Shown: positions 50,445 to 60,256, numbered from the stretch's first letter. The stretch is 64,000 nucleotides of DNA from Mycobacterium sp. IDR2000157661 (GCF_022317005.1 NZ_CP081006.1:2790001-2854000), one strand, 5' to 3'. Numbers and translations are program-made. Notes: a model not told the origin generated them from the sequence alone.

Positions 50445-52439
50445 ATGCTTTCAACCCTGATCCGCCGCCAGACCGCCGCTACCAACCCGTGGCATGCCCT
50501 GTGGGCGATGATGGTCGGCTTCTTCATGATCCTGGTGGACGCGACGATCGTGGCGGTCGCCAATCCGGTCATCATGGCGGAACTCGGGGCCGGCTACGAG
50601 GCCGTGCTGTGGGTGACCAGTGCCTACCTCTTGGCGTATGCGGTGCCACTGCTGGTGGCGGGCCGGCTCGGCGACCGGTTCGGCCCCAAATACCTCTACC
50701 TGGTGGGGTTGACGGTGTTCACCGCCGCCTCGCTGTGGTGTGGGTTCTCCGACACCATCGGCATGCTGATCGCCGCGCGCGTCGTGCAGGGCATCGGCGC
50801 GGCGCTGTTGACGCCGCAGACCTTGTCGACGATCACCCGTATCTTCCCGGCCGAGCGCCGCGGCGTGGCCATGAGCGTGTGGGGTGCGACGGCCGGTGTC
50901 GCGACGTTGGTCGGACCGTTGGCCGGCGGGGTATTGGTCGACGGGCTCGGATGGCAGTGGATCTTCTTCGTCAACGTGCCGATCGGCGTGCTCGGCGTGA
51001 TGTTGGCGCTGCGCCTGGTGCCCGTATTGCCGACCCACGAGCAGCGCTTCGACGTGCTCGGTGTGCTGCTGTCGGCCATCGGTTTGTTCCTCATCGTCTT
51101 CGCGCTGCAGGAGGGCCAGTCGAACGGCTGGGCGCACTGGGTGTGGGGGTTGATGGCGCTGGGCGCCGGCTTCCTCGCCGCGTTCCTGTACTGGCAGGCC
51201 GTGAACCCCAACGAACCTCTGATCCCGCTGGTGATCTTCCGCGACCGTGACTTCACGTTGTCGAACCTCGGCGTGGCGACGGTCGGCTTCGTGGTCACCG
51301 GGATGATGGTGCCGATCATGTTCTACGCGCAGGCGGTGTGCGGCCTGTCGCCCACGCGCGCGGCGCTGCTGACCGCGCCGATGGCGATCGCGACAGGGGT
51401 GCTGGCACCGGTGGTGGGGCGGATCGTCGACCGGTCCCATCCGCGGCCGGTCATCGGTTTCGGCTTTTCGATGCTGGCCGTGGCGCTGACCTGGCTGACC
51501 GTCGAGATGTCGCCCGACACGCCGATCTGGCGGCTGCTGCTGCCGTTGACGCTCACCGGCATCGGCATGGCGTTCATCTGGTCGCCGCTGGCCGCGACCG
51601 CCACTCGCAACCTGCCGTTGCATCTGGCCGGAGCCGGGTCCGGCGTCTACAACACCACCCGACAGGTCGGGGCGGTGCTGGGCAGCGCCAGCATGGCGGG
51701 ATTCTTGACCTGGCAGGTGAACGCCGAGATGCCGCCGTGGGCGACCGGCGCCGGCCAGGCCGACACGGTGGTGACCCAGCTGCCGCCGATCCTGTACGCG
51801 CCCTTTGCCTCTGCCATGTCGCAGGCACTGCTGCTGTCGGCGTTCGTCGCGCTGTTCGGCGTGGTGGCGGCGCTGTTCCTGCTCGGCTTCGGCAGGGACC
51901 GTGCGTTCGACGATCACACCGACCTCGGCGCCGGACCCGCGGTCGAGTACGGCGGCGACGACGCGTTCGCCGATGACGAGTTCGCCGACGACGATGACGA
52001 CTACCTCGAATACACCGTCGACTGGGGTGATGCGCCGCCCGACGACCGTGAGCCCGCGACCGAACCGCTGACCGCCTCCGAGCCGGAGCAAGGCACCGAC
52101 GACTCGTGGCAGCTCATCCTCGAGAAGCTTCTCGCCGATACGCCCCCCGCACCGCCGGCGAAGCCGGCGGCCGATCCGGTCGTCTACCCGCACAAGGGTT
52201 TTCATGCCGACAGCGAGATGAGCCGGCAGGCCGAAACGAAGCGTCACCAAGCCAGTCACCAAGGCAGTCACCGGAGCAGTCACCGGGGCAACGGCCGCCG
52301 TGAGCGGCGGTCTCGCCACCGCTCCGAGGACTCCGCGCCCAAGCAGTTCTGGTTCGACTCCGGGGGTAAGCACGTCCGCGACGACGATCCCGGTGATGCG
52401 CCGCGGGGTGGCAGGCACTCACTGCCGTGGCACGACTAG
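50445..52439 (+). CDS. 14-helix MFS exporter (EmrB/QacA, DHA2 family; Rv1250 type)
   Basis: 664 residues. Fourteen membrane segments fill 1-480, with [15 protein letters not shown] and [10 protein letters not shown] (motif A) near the start and [16 protein letters not shown] (motif C). A ~185-residue cytoplasmic tail, longer than usual for the family, is first acidic ([10 protein letters not shown]), then Ser/His/Arg-rich with [12 protein letters not shown] tetrapeptides encoded by four 12-base repeats at about 52245-52291, ending [12 protein letters not shown]. Likely a drug or metabolite exporter. Confidence 0.9.
   Translation: MLSTLIRRQTAATNPWHALWAMMVGFFMILVDATIVAVANPVIMAELGAGYEAVLWVTSAYLLAYAVPLLVAGRLGDRFGPKYLYLVGLTVFTAASLWCGFSDTIGMLIAARVVQGIGAALLTPQTLSTITRIFPAERRGVAMSVWGATAGVATLVGPLAGGVLVDGLGWQWIFFVNVPIGVLGVMLALRLVPVLPTHEQRFDVLGVLLSAIGLFLIVFALQEGQSNGWAHWVWGLMALGAGFLAAFLYWQAVNPNEPLIPLVIFRDRDFTLSNLGVATVGFVVTGMMVPIMFYAQAVCGLSPTRAALLTAPMAIATGVLAPVVGRIVDRSHPRPVIGFGFSMLAVALTWLTVEMSPDTPIWRLLLPLTLTGIGMAFIWSPLAATATRNLPLHLAGAGSGVYNTTRQVGAVLGSASMAGFLTWQVNAEMPPWATGAGQADTVVTQLPPILYAPFASAMSQALLLSAFVALFGVVAALFLLGFGRDRAFDDHTDLGAGPAVEYGGDDAFADDEFADDDDDYLEYTVDWGDAPPDDREPATEPLTASEPEQGTDDSWQLILEKLLADTPPAPPAKPAADPVVYPHKGFHADSEMSRQAETKRHQASHQGSHRSSHRGNGRRERRSRHRSEDSAPKQFWFDSGGKHVRDDDPGDAPRGGRHSLPWHD
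52245..52291 (+). repeat. Coding 12-base tandem repeat in the MFS tail
   Basis: Four near-identical 12-base units (tcaccaagccag, tcaccaaggcag, tcaccggagcag, tcaccggggc) encode Ser-His-rich tetrapeptides in the cytoplasmic tail of the DHA2 exporter. In-frame expansion or contraction would change tail length only. Confidence 0.75.
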
Positions 52440-52495
52440 CCCCGGGCACACGAAAGTACCGACACCGGGCCGGGCCGACTGTTGCGCCAGACGGC

Positions 52496-52861
52496 TTAGG
52501 TGAGCGCGTCGATCAACTCGCCCACGGTGTGGGCAGCTTCCAGCGGGTGACGCAGTCGGCCCTTCGGGTTGACGGTGTAGCTGTTGCGCCGCCCGACCTT
52601 GGACTTCTTGAGGTAGCCGTCCTCAATGAGGTCGGCCAGTATCGCCTGGACCGAGCGTTCGGTGATGCCGATCCGCATACCCAGTTCGCGAGCGGTCAGC
52701 GACCCGCCATGGGCCAGGCAGAGCAACACGTGCGCGTGATTGGTGAGGAAGGTCCACCCGCGAACGCCTGCGGGGCCGTCCGCGCGCTGCGTGCCGCGCG
52801 GCGCGGCGGTCCGTTTACGGGGGGCCGTCGCCGCCTTGGTGGGTTTCTTCGTCGCAGCCAT
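52496..52861 (-). CDS. Small winged-helix (MarR-like) regulator with basic N-terminal tail
   Basis: 121 residues from the ATG at 52861. The first ~30 are Lys/Ala/Pro/Arg-rich (MAATKKPTKAATAPRKRTA), like a histone-type tail; residues ~35-95 form a winged helix (LTNHAHVLLCLAHGG; LGMRIGITERSVQAILADL; GYLKKSKVGRRNSY). A longer start at 52957 would pass through the 26-bp palindrome. The palindrome, 38-63 bases upstream, is a strong operator candidate for this protein. It is the last gene of a minus-strand run that begins with CBS-BON and TerC. Confidence 0.8.
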   Translation of the reverse strand: MAATKKPTKAATAPRKRTAAPRGTQRADGPAGVRGWTFLTNHAHVLLCLAHGGSLTARELGMRIGITERSVQAILADLIEDGYLKKSKVGRRNSYTVNPKGRLRHPLEAAHTVGELIDALT

Positions 52862-52898
52862 CGCGGCCAAGATGTTACCGCATTCATTCGCGTATCGG

Positions 52899-52924
52899 CT
52901 TTCGCCAATGGCCATTGGCGAAAG
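52899..52924. promoter_or_regulatory. 26-base perfect palindrome upstream of the winged-helix gene
   Basis: The arms ctttcgccaatgg and ccattggcgaaag are exact complements with no spacer. The element lies one base after the terC stop and 38 bases before the winged-helix start (both minus). Spacerless symmetry suits a dimeric regulator's operator better than an RNA hairpin, though it may also end terC transcripts. Confidence 0.7.
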
Positions 52925-52925
52925 G

Positions 52926-53912
52926 TCATTCCGATACCGTCGACTTTCGGCGCGCATCTGCGTCGCGGTCCCCGGTGTCCGTTCTACCGCGGGTTGCTGC
53001 GAGGCTCCACACGATCGACACGGTCAGGATCACCACGATCACCGAGAGTGTCAGCGGTATAGGCAGTTTGCCGACCGGCGTCTCCGACAGAACCAGCTTG
53101 ACCCCGGCGAACGCCAACAGAACCGCGAGGCCGTAGTGCAGATGGGAGAAGCGGCGCAGCAGCCCCGACAGGCAGAAGTACAGGCTGCGCAACCCGAGCA
53201 CCGCGAAGGCGTTGGCGGTCCAGACGATGAACGTGCTGGTCGTGATGGCCAGCACCGCGGCCACCGAGTCGATCGCGAAGATCAGGTCGGTCGCCTCCAC
53301 GGCCACCAGCACGACGAACAGCAACGTGGCCACCCGCTTGCCGTTGACGACGGTGAACAGCCGGTCGCCGTGGTAGCGCGGATCGGTCGGCACCAGTCGG
53401 CGCACCAGCCGCACCAACAGGTTTCGCTCCGGGTCCAGGTCGTCGTCGTGCTTGAACGCCATCTTGTAGGCCGTGTAGATCAGGAAAGCCCCGAAGAGGT
53501 AGGCCGTCCAGAAGAAGGTATTCAGCAGTTCGGCGCCGAGGAAGATGAACACGAGCCGGAACAGCAACGCGCCGATGACGCCCCAGAAGAGCACCTTGTG
53601 CTGGTAGCGGTCCGGAACGGCGAAGTAGGTGAAGATGAGCGCGAAGACGAAGACGTTGTCGACCGACAGCGCTTTCTCGATCAGGTATCCGGCGTAGTAG
53701 GTGCCGGCGACCTGGCCGCCGTAGGCCCACCAGACGACGACGCCGAAGAGCAGGCCGGTCGCGATCCAGATCGTCGACCACACCGCAGCCTCGCGAAATC
53801 CGATGACGTGGTTGTCGCGGTGCAGAAAGAGGTCGATAGCCAGCATCGCCCCGATGAACACGGTGAGGGCCAACCAGCCCCACAGCGGAACGACCACCGC
53901 GTCGGCAGTCAT
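52926..53912 (-). CDS. TerC/Alx-family membrane protein
   Basis: 328 residues, about eight to nine membrane helices. The TerC signature EKALSVDNVFVFALIFTYF (about 98-116) and the DLIFAIDSVAAVLAITTS repeat (about 225-242) are clear; paired acidic residues within helices suggest metal-ion (Mn2+/tellurite-linked) transport. It overlaps the CBS-BON gene by four bases and is followed, after the palindrome, by the winged-helix gene. Confidence 0.92.
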   Translation of the reverse strand: MTADAVVVPLWGWLALTVFIGAMLAIDLFLHRDNHVIGFREAAVWSTIWIATGLLFGVVVWWAYGGQVAGTYYAGYLIEKALSVDNVFVFALIFTYFAVPDRYQHKVLFWGVIGALLFRLVFIFLGAELLNTFFWTAYLFGAFLIYTAYKMAFKHDDDLDPERNLLVRLVRRLVPTDPRYHGDRLFTVVNGKRVATLLFVVLVAVEATDLIFAIDSVAAVLAITTSTFIVWTANAFAVLGLRSLYFCLSGLLRRFSHLHYGLAVLLAFAGVKLVLSETPVGKLPIPLTLSVIVVILTVSIVWSLAATRGRTDTGDRDADARRKSTVSE

Positions 53913-54487
53913 CCGGCGACTCGTCCGTCGCGGGAGACGCCGATCTGCACCTCACGAATGCCCGGGACCATGCGCGCAAGTGCGGTGGCGATGCGTCGTT
54001 CGGACTCGTCGTCGAACCGGCCGGCCACGGTGACGCTGCCCTCGCGCACCTGTGCGATCCACCGCCGCCTGCCGGTGTAGTTGTCGAGAAGCTTCTGGAC
54101 CCCGACGGCGATGGCGTCGTCGCTGGTGAGGTTGAGCCGCAGGATGTCTCCGCGACTGACGATCCCGACCACCCGATTCTCGTCATCGATCACCGGCACG
54201 CTGCGTACACCGCGCTGAAGCAGCAGGCGACCGACGGTGTCGAGGTCGGTCGAGAGCTCGACGGCGACGGCGGGCGCGGTCATCGCGGCGCCCGCAGTCT
54301 CGAGGGCGGCCTCTCTGGCGCGCAGTATGTCGCCGACGGTCAGCATCCCGGCCAGCCGCCCGTCGTCGTCGACCACCGGCACCCCGGCGTACCCGTCTTC
54401 AGCGAGGGGTACGGCAGCGGCGCGCAGGGCCGCGGCGCACCGGACCGTGATCACGGGTCGGGTCATGACTTCGGTCACCGGCAACAT
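53909..54487 (-). CDS. CBS-pair plus BON-domain protein
   Basis: 192 residues: two CBS motifs (about 5-60, VMTRPVITVRCAAALRAAAVPL; 70-125, MTAPAVAVELSTDL...GIVSRGDILRLNL) and a C-terminal BON domain (about 130-185, SVTVAGRFDDESERRIATAL). CBS pairs bind adenine nucleotides; BON domains often interact with membranes. It is coupled to terC (ATGA), so it may sense energy or ion state for the transporter. A near-consensus SigA promoter precedes it. Confidence 0.88.
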   Translation of the reverse strand: MLPVTEVMTRPVITVRCAAALRAAAVPLAEDGYAGVPVVDDDGRLAGMLTVGDILRAREAALETAGAAMTAPAVAVELSTDLDTVGRLLLQRGVRSVPVIDDENRVVGIVSRGDILRLNLTSDDAIAVGVQKLLDNYTGRRRWIAQVREGSVTVAGRFDDESERRIATALARMVPGIREVQIGVSRDGRVAG

Positions 54488-54526
54488 CGCACGCGCATCC
54501 TTCTGTAGACGAGTTCATTTTAACGA

Positions 54527-54555
54527 ATTGTAAAGCACGAAATAAATCTCGTCAA
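54527..54555 (-). promoter_or_regulatory. Near-consensus SigA promoter for the CBS-BON/terC operon
   Basis: Read on the minus strand: TTGACG (54555-54550), 17-base spacer, TACAAT (54532-54527), in an AT-rich pocket unlike the surrounding DNA. The predicted start near 54520 gives a ~33-base leader with gaagga before the ATG at 54487. Confidence 0.75.
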
Positions 54556-54566
54556 AAGAAGCGGGA

Positions 54567-55919
54567 TCAGGCGAACAGCACCGCGGGGTTGAGGTAGCCG
54601 CCGGGATCGAACGCGGCCTTGACGGCCCGCATCGCGGCGATGTCGGCATCGGTGCGCGACATCGCGAGGTAGTCGCGCTTGCGGGTGCCGACGCCGTGTT
54701 CGGAACTGACATTGCCGCCAAGCCGGGCGATCAACTCCATCATGGCCGCAAACAGTGCGCGCTCAGCGCTGCCATCCAGCGTGCACCGAACCAGGTTCAG
54801 ATGCAGGTTCCCCTCGCCGATGTGACCGAACAGCACGGGGATCGCCTGCGGCGCATGGGCGGCGACGAGTTCGGTCGCCTCGGCGGCGAACCGCCGGATC
54901 GAGGACAGCGGCAGCGAGACGTCGAACTTGAGCGGCGGCCCGTAGACGCCGAGCACCTCGGCGATGGCCTCGCGCACCGCCCAGAGTCGCTGTTGAGTGG
55001 CCGGATCGACACCGACCGCAGGCTCGCCTGCGAGCTCGCTGCGTTCGATCACCGCCGCCAGTCGCTCGGTCTGGTCGCTGTCACCGGCCAACTCGATCAG
55101 CAACTGCCACGCGCCCTCGACCGGTGCCGCCACCCCGGCCTGTTCGGCCGTCAGCGCGCTGGCCCGCGCGTCGATCAACTCCAAGGCCGCGATGCCGTCG
55201 ACATCCCGGAACACCCGGCCCGCCGCGATCAGCGCATCGAGATCGGCGAACCCGCAGATCGCGGTCGTGCGGTGCGACGGCGCGGGATACAGCCGCAGGT
55301 CGAGTCCGGTGATGACCCCAAGCGTGCCCTCGGCGCCGACCAGCAGGGAGGGCAGGTCGTAACCGGTGTTGTCGCGTCGCACCCGGCTGTGCCGGCGCAC
55401 CACCGCGCCGTCCGGCAGCGCGACCTCCATGCCGCTCACCTGCTCGCCCATGTTGCCGTAGCGCACGGTGCGCAGGCCGCCGGCGTTGGTCGACGCCATG
55501 CCGCCGACGGTCGCGGTGTCGCGCGCCGCCAGGTCGACGCCGAACAGAAGGCCCGTGGCGCCTGCGGCGCGCTGGACCTCGGCCAGCGTCACACCCGCGC
55601 CGACGCTGATCCGGCGCTCCACGACGTCGACCTCGCCGATCTCGCGCAGTCGTTCGGTGGACAGCAGCACGTCGTCGTGCTCGGGCACCGTGCCCGCCAC
55701 CAGGGACGTCCGACCGCCCTGGACGGTGACGTACGCGCCCGCCCCACGGCAGGCGACGAGCACGTCGGCGACCTCTTCGGCCGTTCCCGGCCGCACCAGC
55801 GCGCTGGCCCTGCCCCGGTAGCGGCCCGTGTGGTCGACGCTGCGCCCGCTCAGCACATCGGGATCGGTGCTGACATGGGCGTTCCCGACGATTCCGGCCA
55901 GCCGGGCAGTCAGACTCAT
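54567..55919 (-). CDS. FAD-binding oxidoreductase (D-2-hydroxyacid dehydrogenase type, Rv1257c-like)
   Basis: 450 residues of the GlcD/D-lactate/D-2-hydroxyglutarate dehydrogenase family. N-terminal FAD-binding domain (about 35-210): YVTVQGGRTSLVAGTVP, GMASTNAGGLRTVRYGNM, and GAEGTLGVIT. C-terminal substrate domain with GHIGEGNLHLNL and EHGVGTRKRDYL. The hydroxyacid is unknown. Its ATG overlaps the stop of the helicase-nuclease gene by four bases. Confidence 0.9.
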   Translation of the reverse strand: MSLTARLAGIVGNAHVSTDPDVLSGRSVDHTGRYRGRASALVRPGTAEEVADVLVACRGAGAYVTVQGGRTSLVAGTVPEHDDVLLSTERLREIGEVDVVERRISVGAGVTLAEVQRAAGATGLLFGVDLAARDTATVGGMASTNAGGLRTVRYGNMGEQVSGMEVALPDGAVVRRHSRVRRDNTGYDLPSLLVGAEGTLGVITGLDLRLYPAPSHRTTAICGFADLDALIAAGRVFRDVDGIAALELIDARASALTAEQAGVAAPVEGAWQLLIELAGDSDQTERLAAVIERSELAGEPAVGVDPATQQRLWAVREAIAEVLGVYGPPLKFDVSLPLSSIRRFAAEATELVAAHAPQAIPVLFGHIGEGNLHLNLVRCTLDGSAERALFAAMMELIARLGGNVSSEHGVGTRKRDYLAMSRTDADIAAMRAVKAAFDPGGYLNPAVLFA

Positions 55920-58900
55920 TCCGCCGGTGTATCACACGCCGCGAGCGACAGGAACGCCCCCAATTCGGTGAGGCGGTCGGGGGTGGCCGGCAGGTACTCG
56001 GTGAGCAGCGGCGAGCGCACGACGACGCTGAGATACTTGGCCCGGCTCACGGCGACGTTGAGCCGGTTTCTGTTGAGCAGGAAGGAAATTCCGCGAGGCA
56101 CATCGTCGATCGACGACGCGGTCATGGAGATGAACACCACGGGTGCCTGTTGACCCTGGAACTTGTCGACCGTCCCGGCGCGGACATCGGACAGGCCCGC
56201 CGCGTCGAGGCGCTCACGCAACAGCACCACCTGCGCGTTGTACGGGGTGACTACCAGTACGTCATGCGGCCCCAGCGGGCGAGTGCCGCGTTCATCGGTC
56301 CACGCCGCCCCGAGCAACCGGTCGATCTCGGCGACGATGGCGTCGGCCTCCTCGGGACTGTCCGTCGCGTTGCCGTCGTGTTCGACGGCGAGCACCCGGA
56401 CCCCGGGCGGCTCCCCCTCGAGACTGCGGGCCCCGGCTACGTCGGCGACCGACCGCAGGCGACGGTCGTAGGACAGCCGTGACACCGCCGAGCAGACGGC
56501 GGGATGCATGCGGAACGACCGGTCGAGGAAGTAGCCCAGTTCGCCGGGCAGGGTGTGTCGGCCGTCGACCAGCCAACCGAGCGCCGAGCAGTCCACCGGT
56601 TCGGGATGGGTGCCCTGGCTGACCTGCGGCAGCTGTTGCGGATCGCCCAACAGCAGGAGGTTGTCGGCGGCCGGGGACACCGCGATCGTGTTGGCCAGGC
56701 TGTACTGGCCGGCCTCCTCGATGACCAGCAAGTGCAGGCTGCCCCGCGGGACGCGCACTGGATTGGCGAAGTCCCAGGCGGTTCCGCCGATCACGCAGCC
56801 GTGCTCACCGGCGATAAACGCGGGGTAATCCTTCTCGTCGATCTCCTGCCAGCAGGCATCGGCGCCGTGCTTCTTCTTGGCCACCAGGGAGGGGTCCACG
56901 CCGGCGGCGACGACCTCACGGAAGAGGTTCTCCACGACGGCGTGCGACTGGGCGACGACCCCGATGCGCCACCGTTGTTCATTGACCAGACCGGCGATGA
57001 TGGCCGCCGCGGTGAACGTCTTTCCGGTGCCGGGCGGTCCGTGCACGGCGACGTACGACGAGTCCAGGTCGAGCAGTGCGGCGGTGATCGCCTCAGCCGT
57101 GTCCGCACCGCGCGGCAGCGGAGCACCGCTGCGGGCCCGCGGCGGACGCCGAAGCAGGATGTCGACGACGGCGGTGGCCGGTATCCGGGGCAGACCGGCG
57201 GCGATCTGTTCGGCAGTCGCCTCGATCGAGTCGCGAAGGGGGCCGGTGGGGATCGGGGGGCCGGGGGTCAGCGCGAACGGACGCTGGTCGAATGGACCAC
57301 CCCGCTTTGGTTCTCGTTCGGCGATGAGCACATTCGTCGGCGGGTCGTCGCACTCGAGCACGGTGACCGAACCGAACGCCCGCCGCTCGGGGTCGTCGCT
57401 CAGGCCAGCCGGCGACGGCGGTTCGTAGAGGGCGTACATGGTCCGGCTGAGTTCACCGGCGGCGAGCGTGCCCGACAGTCGCACCCACCGCTGTGGTCTG
57501 CGTGCCTTCGGCGGTGTGTGCCAGTCGACTTCGACGACGGACTTCTCCGCGAGGAAGACGTCGGTGTTGTCGGACCACTCCTCGACCGGATTGTTCAACC
57601 GGTCGAAGTGGCCCCACCAGAACGGCTTCTCTTCACGGCGGTGGAAGCCGCGGGCGGCCGAGATCATCGCCACGGCAACCTGTTCCGTGGAACGTGCGGC
57701 GGACTCGTCGCCCACGAACCGGGTCAGCTTGCGCGCGAGGCCGTCGTCCTCGGTCGCGGCGGCGCCGTCGATGACCGGTTGTGCGCCCGCCGGGGGAACG
57801 CCGCTGTCGATCGCGCGGCAGATCAGCCAGTCCCGCAGCTTGCGGGTCGACGTGCAGTCGTAGCGGTTGTAGTCCGCGATCTCCTTGAGTACGACGGTAG
57901 CGTCGTACTCACGCCCCGAAGCAGCCAACTCGCAGTAGCGCGCATACTGCGTGATGCTGTCGGTGGCTGTGGTGACATCGCCGGTGCGCAACTGCCCGCC
58001 CATGTACAGCGGCTCGAGTGACTTGAGGCTGTAGTTCTCCGTGCCGACACGAATGCTCTTGCGCACCAACGGGTACAGGTCGACAAGCACGCCACAGCGC
58101 AGCAAGTCGTCGACCTCGTCCTCGCCCACCCCGTAGCGCCCGGCGAGCCGCAGCAGCGCGGTCTTCTCGTAGGCGGCGTAGTGGTAGACGTGCATGTTCG
58201 GGTAGCGCTTGCGGCGGGTGCGAACCATTTTCAGGAAGTCGCGCAGGGCCTGCCGCTCTTCGGTTCGGTTGTGCGCCCACAGCGGATGGAACTCATCGGC
58301 GGTGTCGAGCACGCCGAACAGATACTCCAGTCCCCAGTCCCGGCCGTCGTCCGTCCACAGCGGGTCACCTTCGAAGTCGAAGAACAGATCACCGCGGTCC
58401 GGCTCGGGCAGCACCATCAACGGCTGGGCATCGGCGACCACGTACGGGGGCTTGCCGTCGACGCGCGGCGCGGTCTGCAGGCGGGCCTGAGAAGTCAGCG
58501 CCTCGACGGTTCGAGGCGGCAGTTCGGCCACCGGGCCGTCGTGCGCGGCCAGTTCGGCGACCGTGGTGATGCCCGCATCGATCAGCCGGGCACGCTGGGT
58601 GGTCCGCATCCCGGCCACCAGCAGCAGGTCGTCGTGTGCGCGGACCTGGACGGTGCACTCGGGGCAGCGGAAGCACGCCCGGATCTCATCGTCGTCCCAC
58701 GACACCGGTGAACCCCCGACCAGGTGGCGGTCGAGGAGATCCTGCAGGGCTGCGCGGCGCGGCGCGTAGACCGGCAGCAGTTCGTCGACGCGGTACCGCG
58801 CGGTGCCGTTGTCGCCCAGCACGAGTTCGACCTCGTCGGCGACCGGTACGCCCGCACAGGTCAGCGTGTCGGCGTAGGCGGCGAGCTGCAGCAGCGCCTC

Positions 58901-59317
58901 GACCTTGACGGAGCGGGCGAGTTTGGTGTCGCGCAGCCGGTAGCGTCCGTCGGCATCCAGGATCAGGAAGTCGGCGAATCCGACGAACCGGCCGTCGAAC
59001 ATCGCGGCCTGGTAGATCACCGGCGCCCGCCGCTCGACGGCACGGCGGGTCTGCTCGGCTGCCGCCGTCAGGCCTTCGACGGTGTACGGGGGCCTGCCGA
59101 TGATCGCGACGTCCTCGCGGTCGCGGAGTTCGTCGAGATGGCGCTGCTCGTGCTCACCGCCGAGCTGGGCAGTACGCGCGAGTAGTTCGTCGTCGGCGGC
59201 GACCGCCGGTCCGCGGTTCAATTTCGCGTCGAACGAGCGCAGCAACGCGTATTCGCACCGGGCGGCGGCCGCCAGGTCGGAGGCGCTGTAGACCACCACG
59301 GTGTCGGCGACGAACAC
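55916..59317 (-). CDS. TM0106-type RecB-like nuclease fused to SF1 helicase (Rv1251c type)
   Basis: 1133 residues. The N-terminal part carries a RecB-like nuclease core: GFADFLILD then RDTKLARS and QLAAYAD (about 112-150), and a Cys cluster CFRCPEC (about 215-221) that may bind metal. The middle holds RNase-H-like YFDFEGDP/LDFEGDP-type residues (LFFDFEGDP near 310). The C-terminal half is an SF1 helicase: Walker A GPPGTGKTFTA, Walker B LLVIEEAGQ, GDPQQLPQ, and VDKFQGQQAPVV. It probably processes or repairs DNA or RNA; its exact role is unknown. It is coupled (ATGA) to the FAD oxidoreductase gene downstream. Confidence 0.9.
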   Translation of the reverse strand: MFVADTVVVYSASDLAAAARCEYALLRSFDAKLNRGPAVAADDELLARTAQLGGEHEQRHLDELRDREDVAIIGRPPYTVEGLTAAAEQTRRAVERRAPVIYQAAMFDGRFVGFADFLILDADGRYRLRDTKLARSVKVEALLQLAAYADTLTCAGVPVADEVELVLGDNGTARYRVDELLPVYAPRRAALQDLLDRHLVGGSPVSWDDDEIRACFRCPECTVQVRAHDDLLLVAGMRTTQRARLIDAGITTVAELAAHDGPVAELPPRTVEALTSQARLQTAPRVDGKPPYVVADAQPLMVLPEPDRGDLFFDFEGDPLWTDDGRDWGLEYLFGVLDTADEFHPLWAHNRTEERQALRDFLKMVRTRRKRYPNMHVYHYAAYEKTALLRLAGRYGVGEDEVDDLLRCGVLVDLYPLVRKSIRVGTENYSLKSLEPLYMGGQLRTGDVTTATDSITQYARYCELAASGREYDATVVLKEIADYNRYDCTSTRKLRDWLICRAIDSGVPPAGAQPVIDGAAATEDDGLARKLTRFVGDESAARSTEQVAVAMISAARGFHRREEKPFWWGHFDRLNNPVEEWSDNTDVFLAEKSVVEVDWHTPPKARRPQRWVRLSGTLAAGELSRTMYALYEPPSPAGLSDDPERRAFGSVTVLECDDPPTNVLIAEREPKRGGPFDQRPFALTPGPPIPTGPLRDSIEATAEQIAAGLPRIPATAVVDILLRRPPRARSGAPLPRGADTAEAITAALLDLDSSYVAVHGPPGTGKTFTAAAIIAGLVNEQRWRIGVVAQSHAVVENLFREVVAAGVDPSLVAKKKHGADACWQEIDEKDYPAFIAGEHGCVIGGTAWDFANPVRVPRGSLHLLVIEEAGQYSLANTIAVSPAADNLLLLGDPQQLPQVSQGTHPEPVDCSALGWLVDGRHTLPGELGYFLDRSFRMHPAVCSAVSRLSYDRRLRSVADVAGARSLEGEPPGVRVLAVEHDGNATDSPEEADAIVAEIDRLLGAAWTDERGTRPLGPHDVLVVTPYNAQVVLLRERLDAAGLSDVRAGTVDKFQGQQAPVVFISMTASSIDDVPRGISFLLNRNRLNVAVSRAKYLSVVVRSPLLTEYLPATPDRLTELGAFLSLAACDTPAE

Positions 59318-59374
59318 GCTGTCACTGTAGGTGACGACGCTGACACCACTGTGCGCGCTGAACGCCGTGGGCGC

Positions 59375-60256
59375 TCAGCCCTGCGGCCGATTGGGCGGGT
59401 ACGGCTGCTGCGGATAGGGCGCCGTGGGAGGCGAGGGCGCCGTGGGAGGCGGACCCTGCTGCGCCGGCGGGTACGGTCCCGAGGAGGGTCCGTGGCCCGC
59501 GGTCGGCACTTGACCGGCCGGCGGCAGCTGTTCACCCGACGGAGAGCCTGCGGATTGATAGGCGGTCGGCACGTCACCGGTGTTGGCCGACATCTGCTCG
59601 CGCATCTTGCGGCCCTCCTCTTCGGCCCGGTTGAGGTAGTTCTCCCAGCGCTGCTGCATCGGCTTGATCAGCCCGCCCCCGACTCCGACGATGAGGATGC
59701 CGCCGATGGTGCCGAGGATCGCGATCAGCACCGGCAGCGTGACCGTCAGCGCGATGCCCACCTGGTTCAGCGCGGCGATGACGCCCAGGCCCAGGATCGC
59801 GATGGCCGCGATGTTGGCCAGCGTCCGGCCGTACGAGAGCCCGCTGAGCGTGTTGGTCACGATGTCGCGCACCGCGGCCGCGATCGCAGCGGCCACCACG
59901 ACGATGATGATCGCCACGAACAGCTTGGGCAGGAATGCGATCACTCCGGAGAGCAGGTTGCTGACCGGGTTGGGTCCGAAGACGCCGAACGCCAACTGCA
60001 GGACGAACAGCAGCAAGGCATAGTAGACGATCTTGCTGACGATCGTCGATGCGTCATATTTGCTGTTATCCAACGCTTTTCGGATGCCGCCCCGTTCCAC
60101 GGCCCGATCGAAGCCGACCCGTTCGAGCACCTTGTCGATGGCTTTCGCGACGAGCTTGGCCACGATCCATCCGATGATCAGAATGAGGATGAACACAAGC
60201 AGTTTCGGGGCGATGGTGGCGACTGTGCGCCACATGTCCCGCAATGCGTCTTCCAC
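59375..60256 (-). CDS. MscS-like TM-helix protein
   Basis: About 293 residues from the GTG at 60256, chosen because gaggag lies seven bases upstream (a 60301 start would read through it). Conserved TM-helix repeat architecture: four to five membrane helices (LLVFILILIIGWIVAKLVAKAID; IVYYALLLFVLQLAFGVFG; LFVAIIIVVVAAAIAAAVRDI; IAAIAILGLGVIAALNQVGIAL), then a cytoplasmic charged segment and a Pro/Gln/Tyr-rich tail. Related to mechanosensitive channels without the full MscS beta domain. It is the upstream neighbour of the helicase-nuclease (57-base gap). Confidence 0.85.
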   Translation of the reverse strand: MEDALRDMWRTVATIAPKLLVFILILIIGWIVAKLVAKAIDKVLERVGFDRAVERGGIRKALDNSKYDASTIVSKIVYYALLLFVLQLAFGVFGPNPVSNLLSGVIAFLPKLFVAIIIVVVAAAIAAAVRDIVTNTLSGLSYGRTLANIAAIAILGLGVIAALNQVGIALTVTLPVLIAILGTIGGILIVGVGGGLIKPMQQRWENYLNRAEEEGRKMREQMSANTGDVPTAYQSAGSPSGEQLPPAGQVPTAGHGPSSGPYPPAQQGPPPTAPSPPTAPYPQQPYPPNRPQG

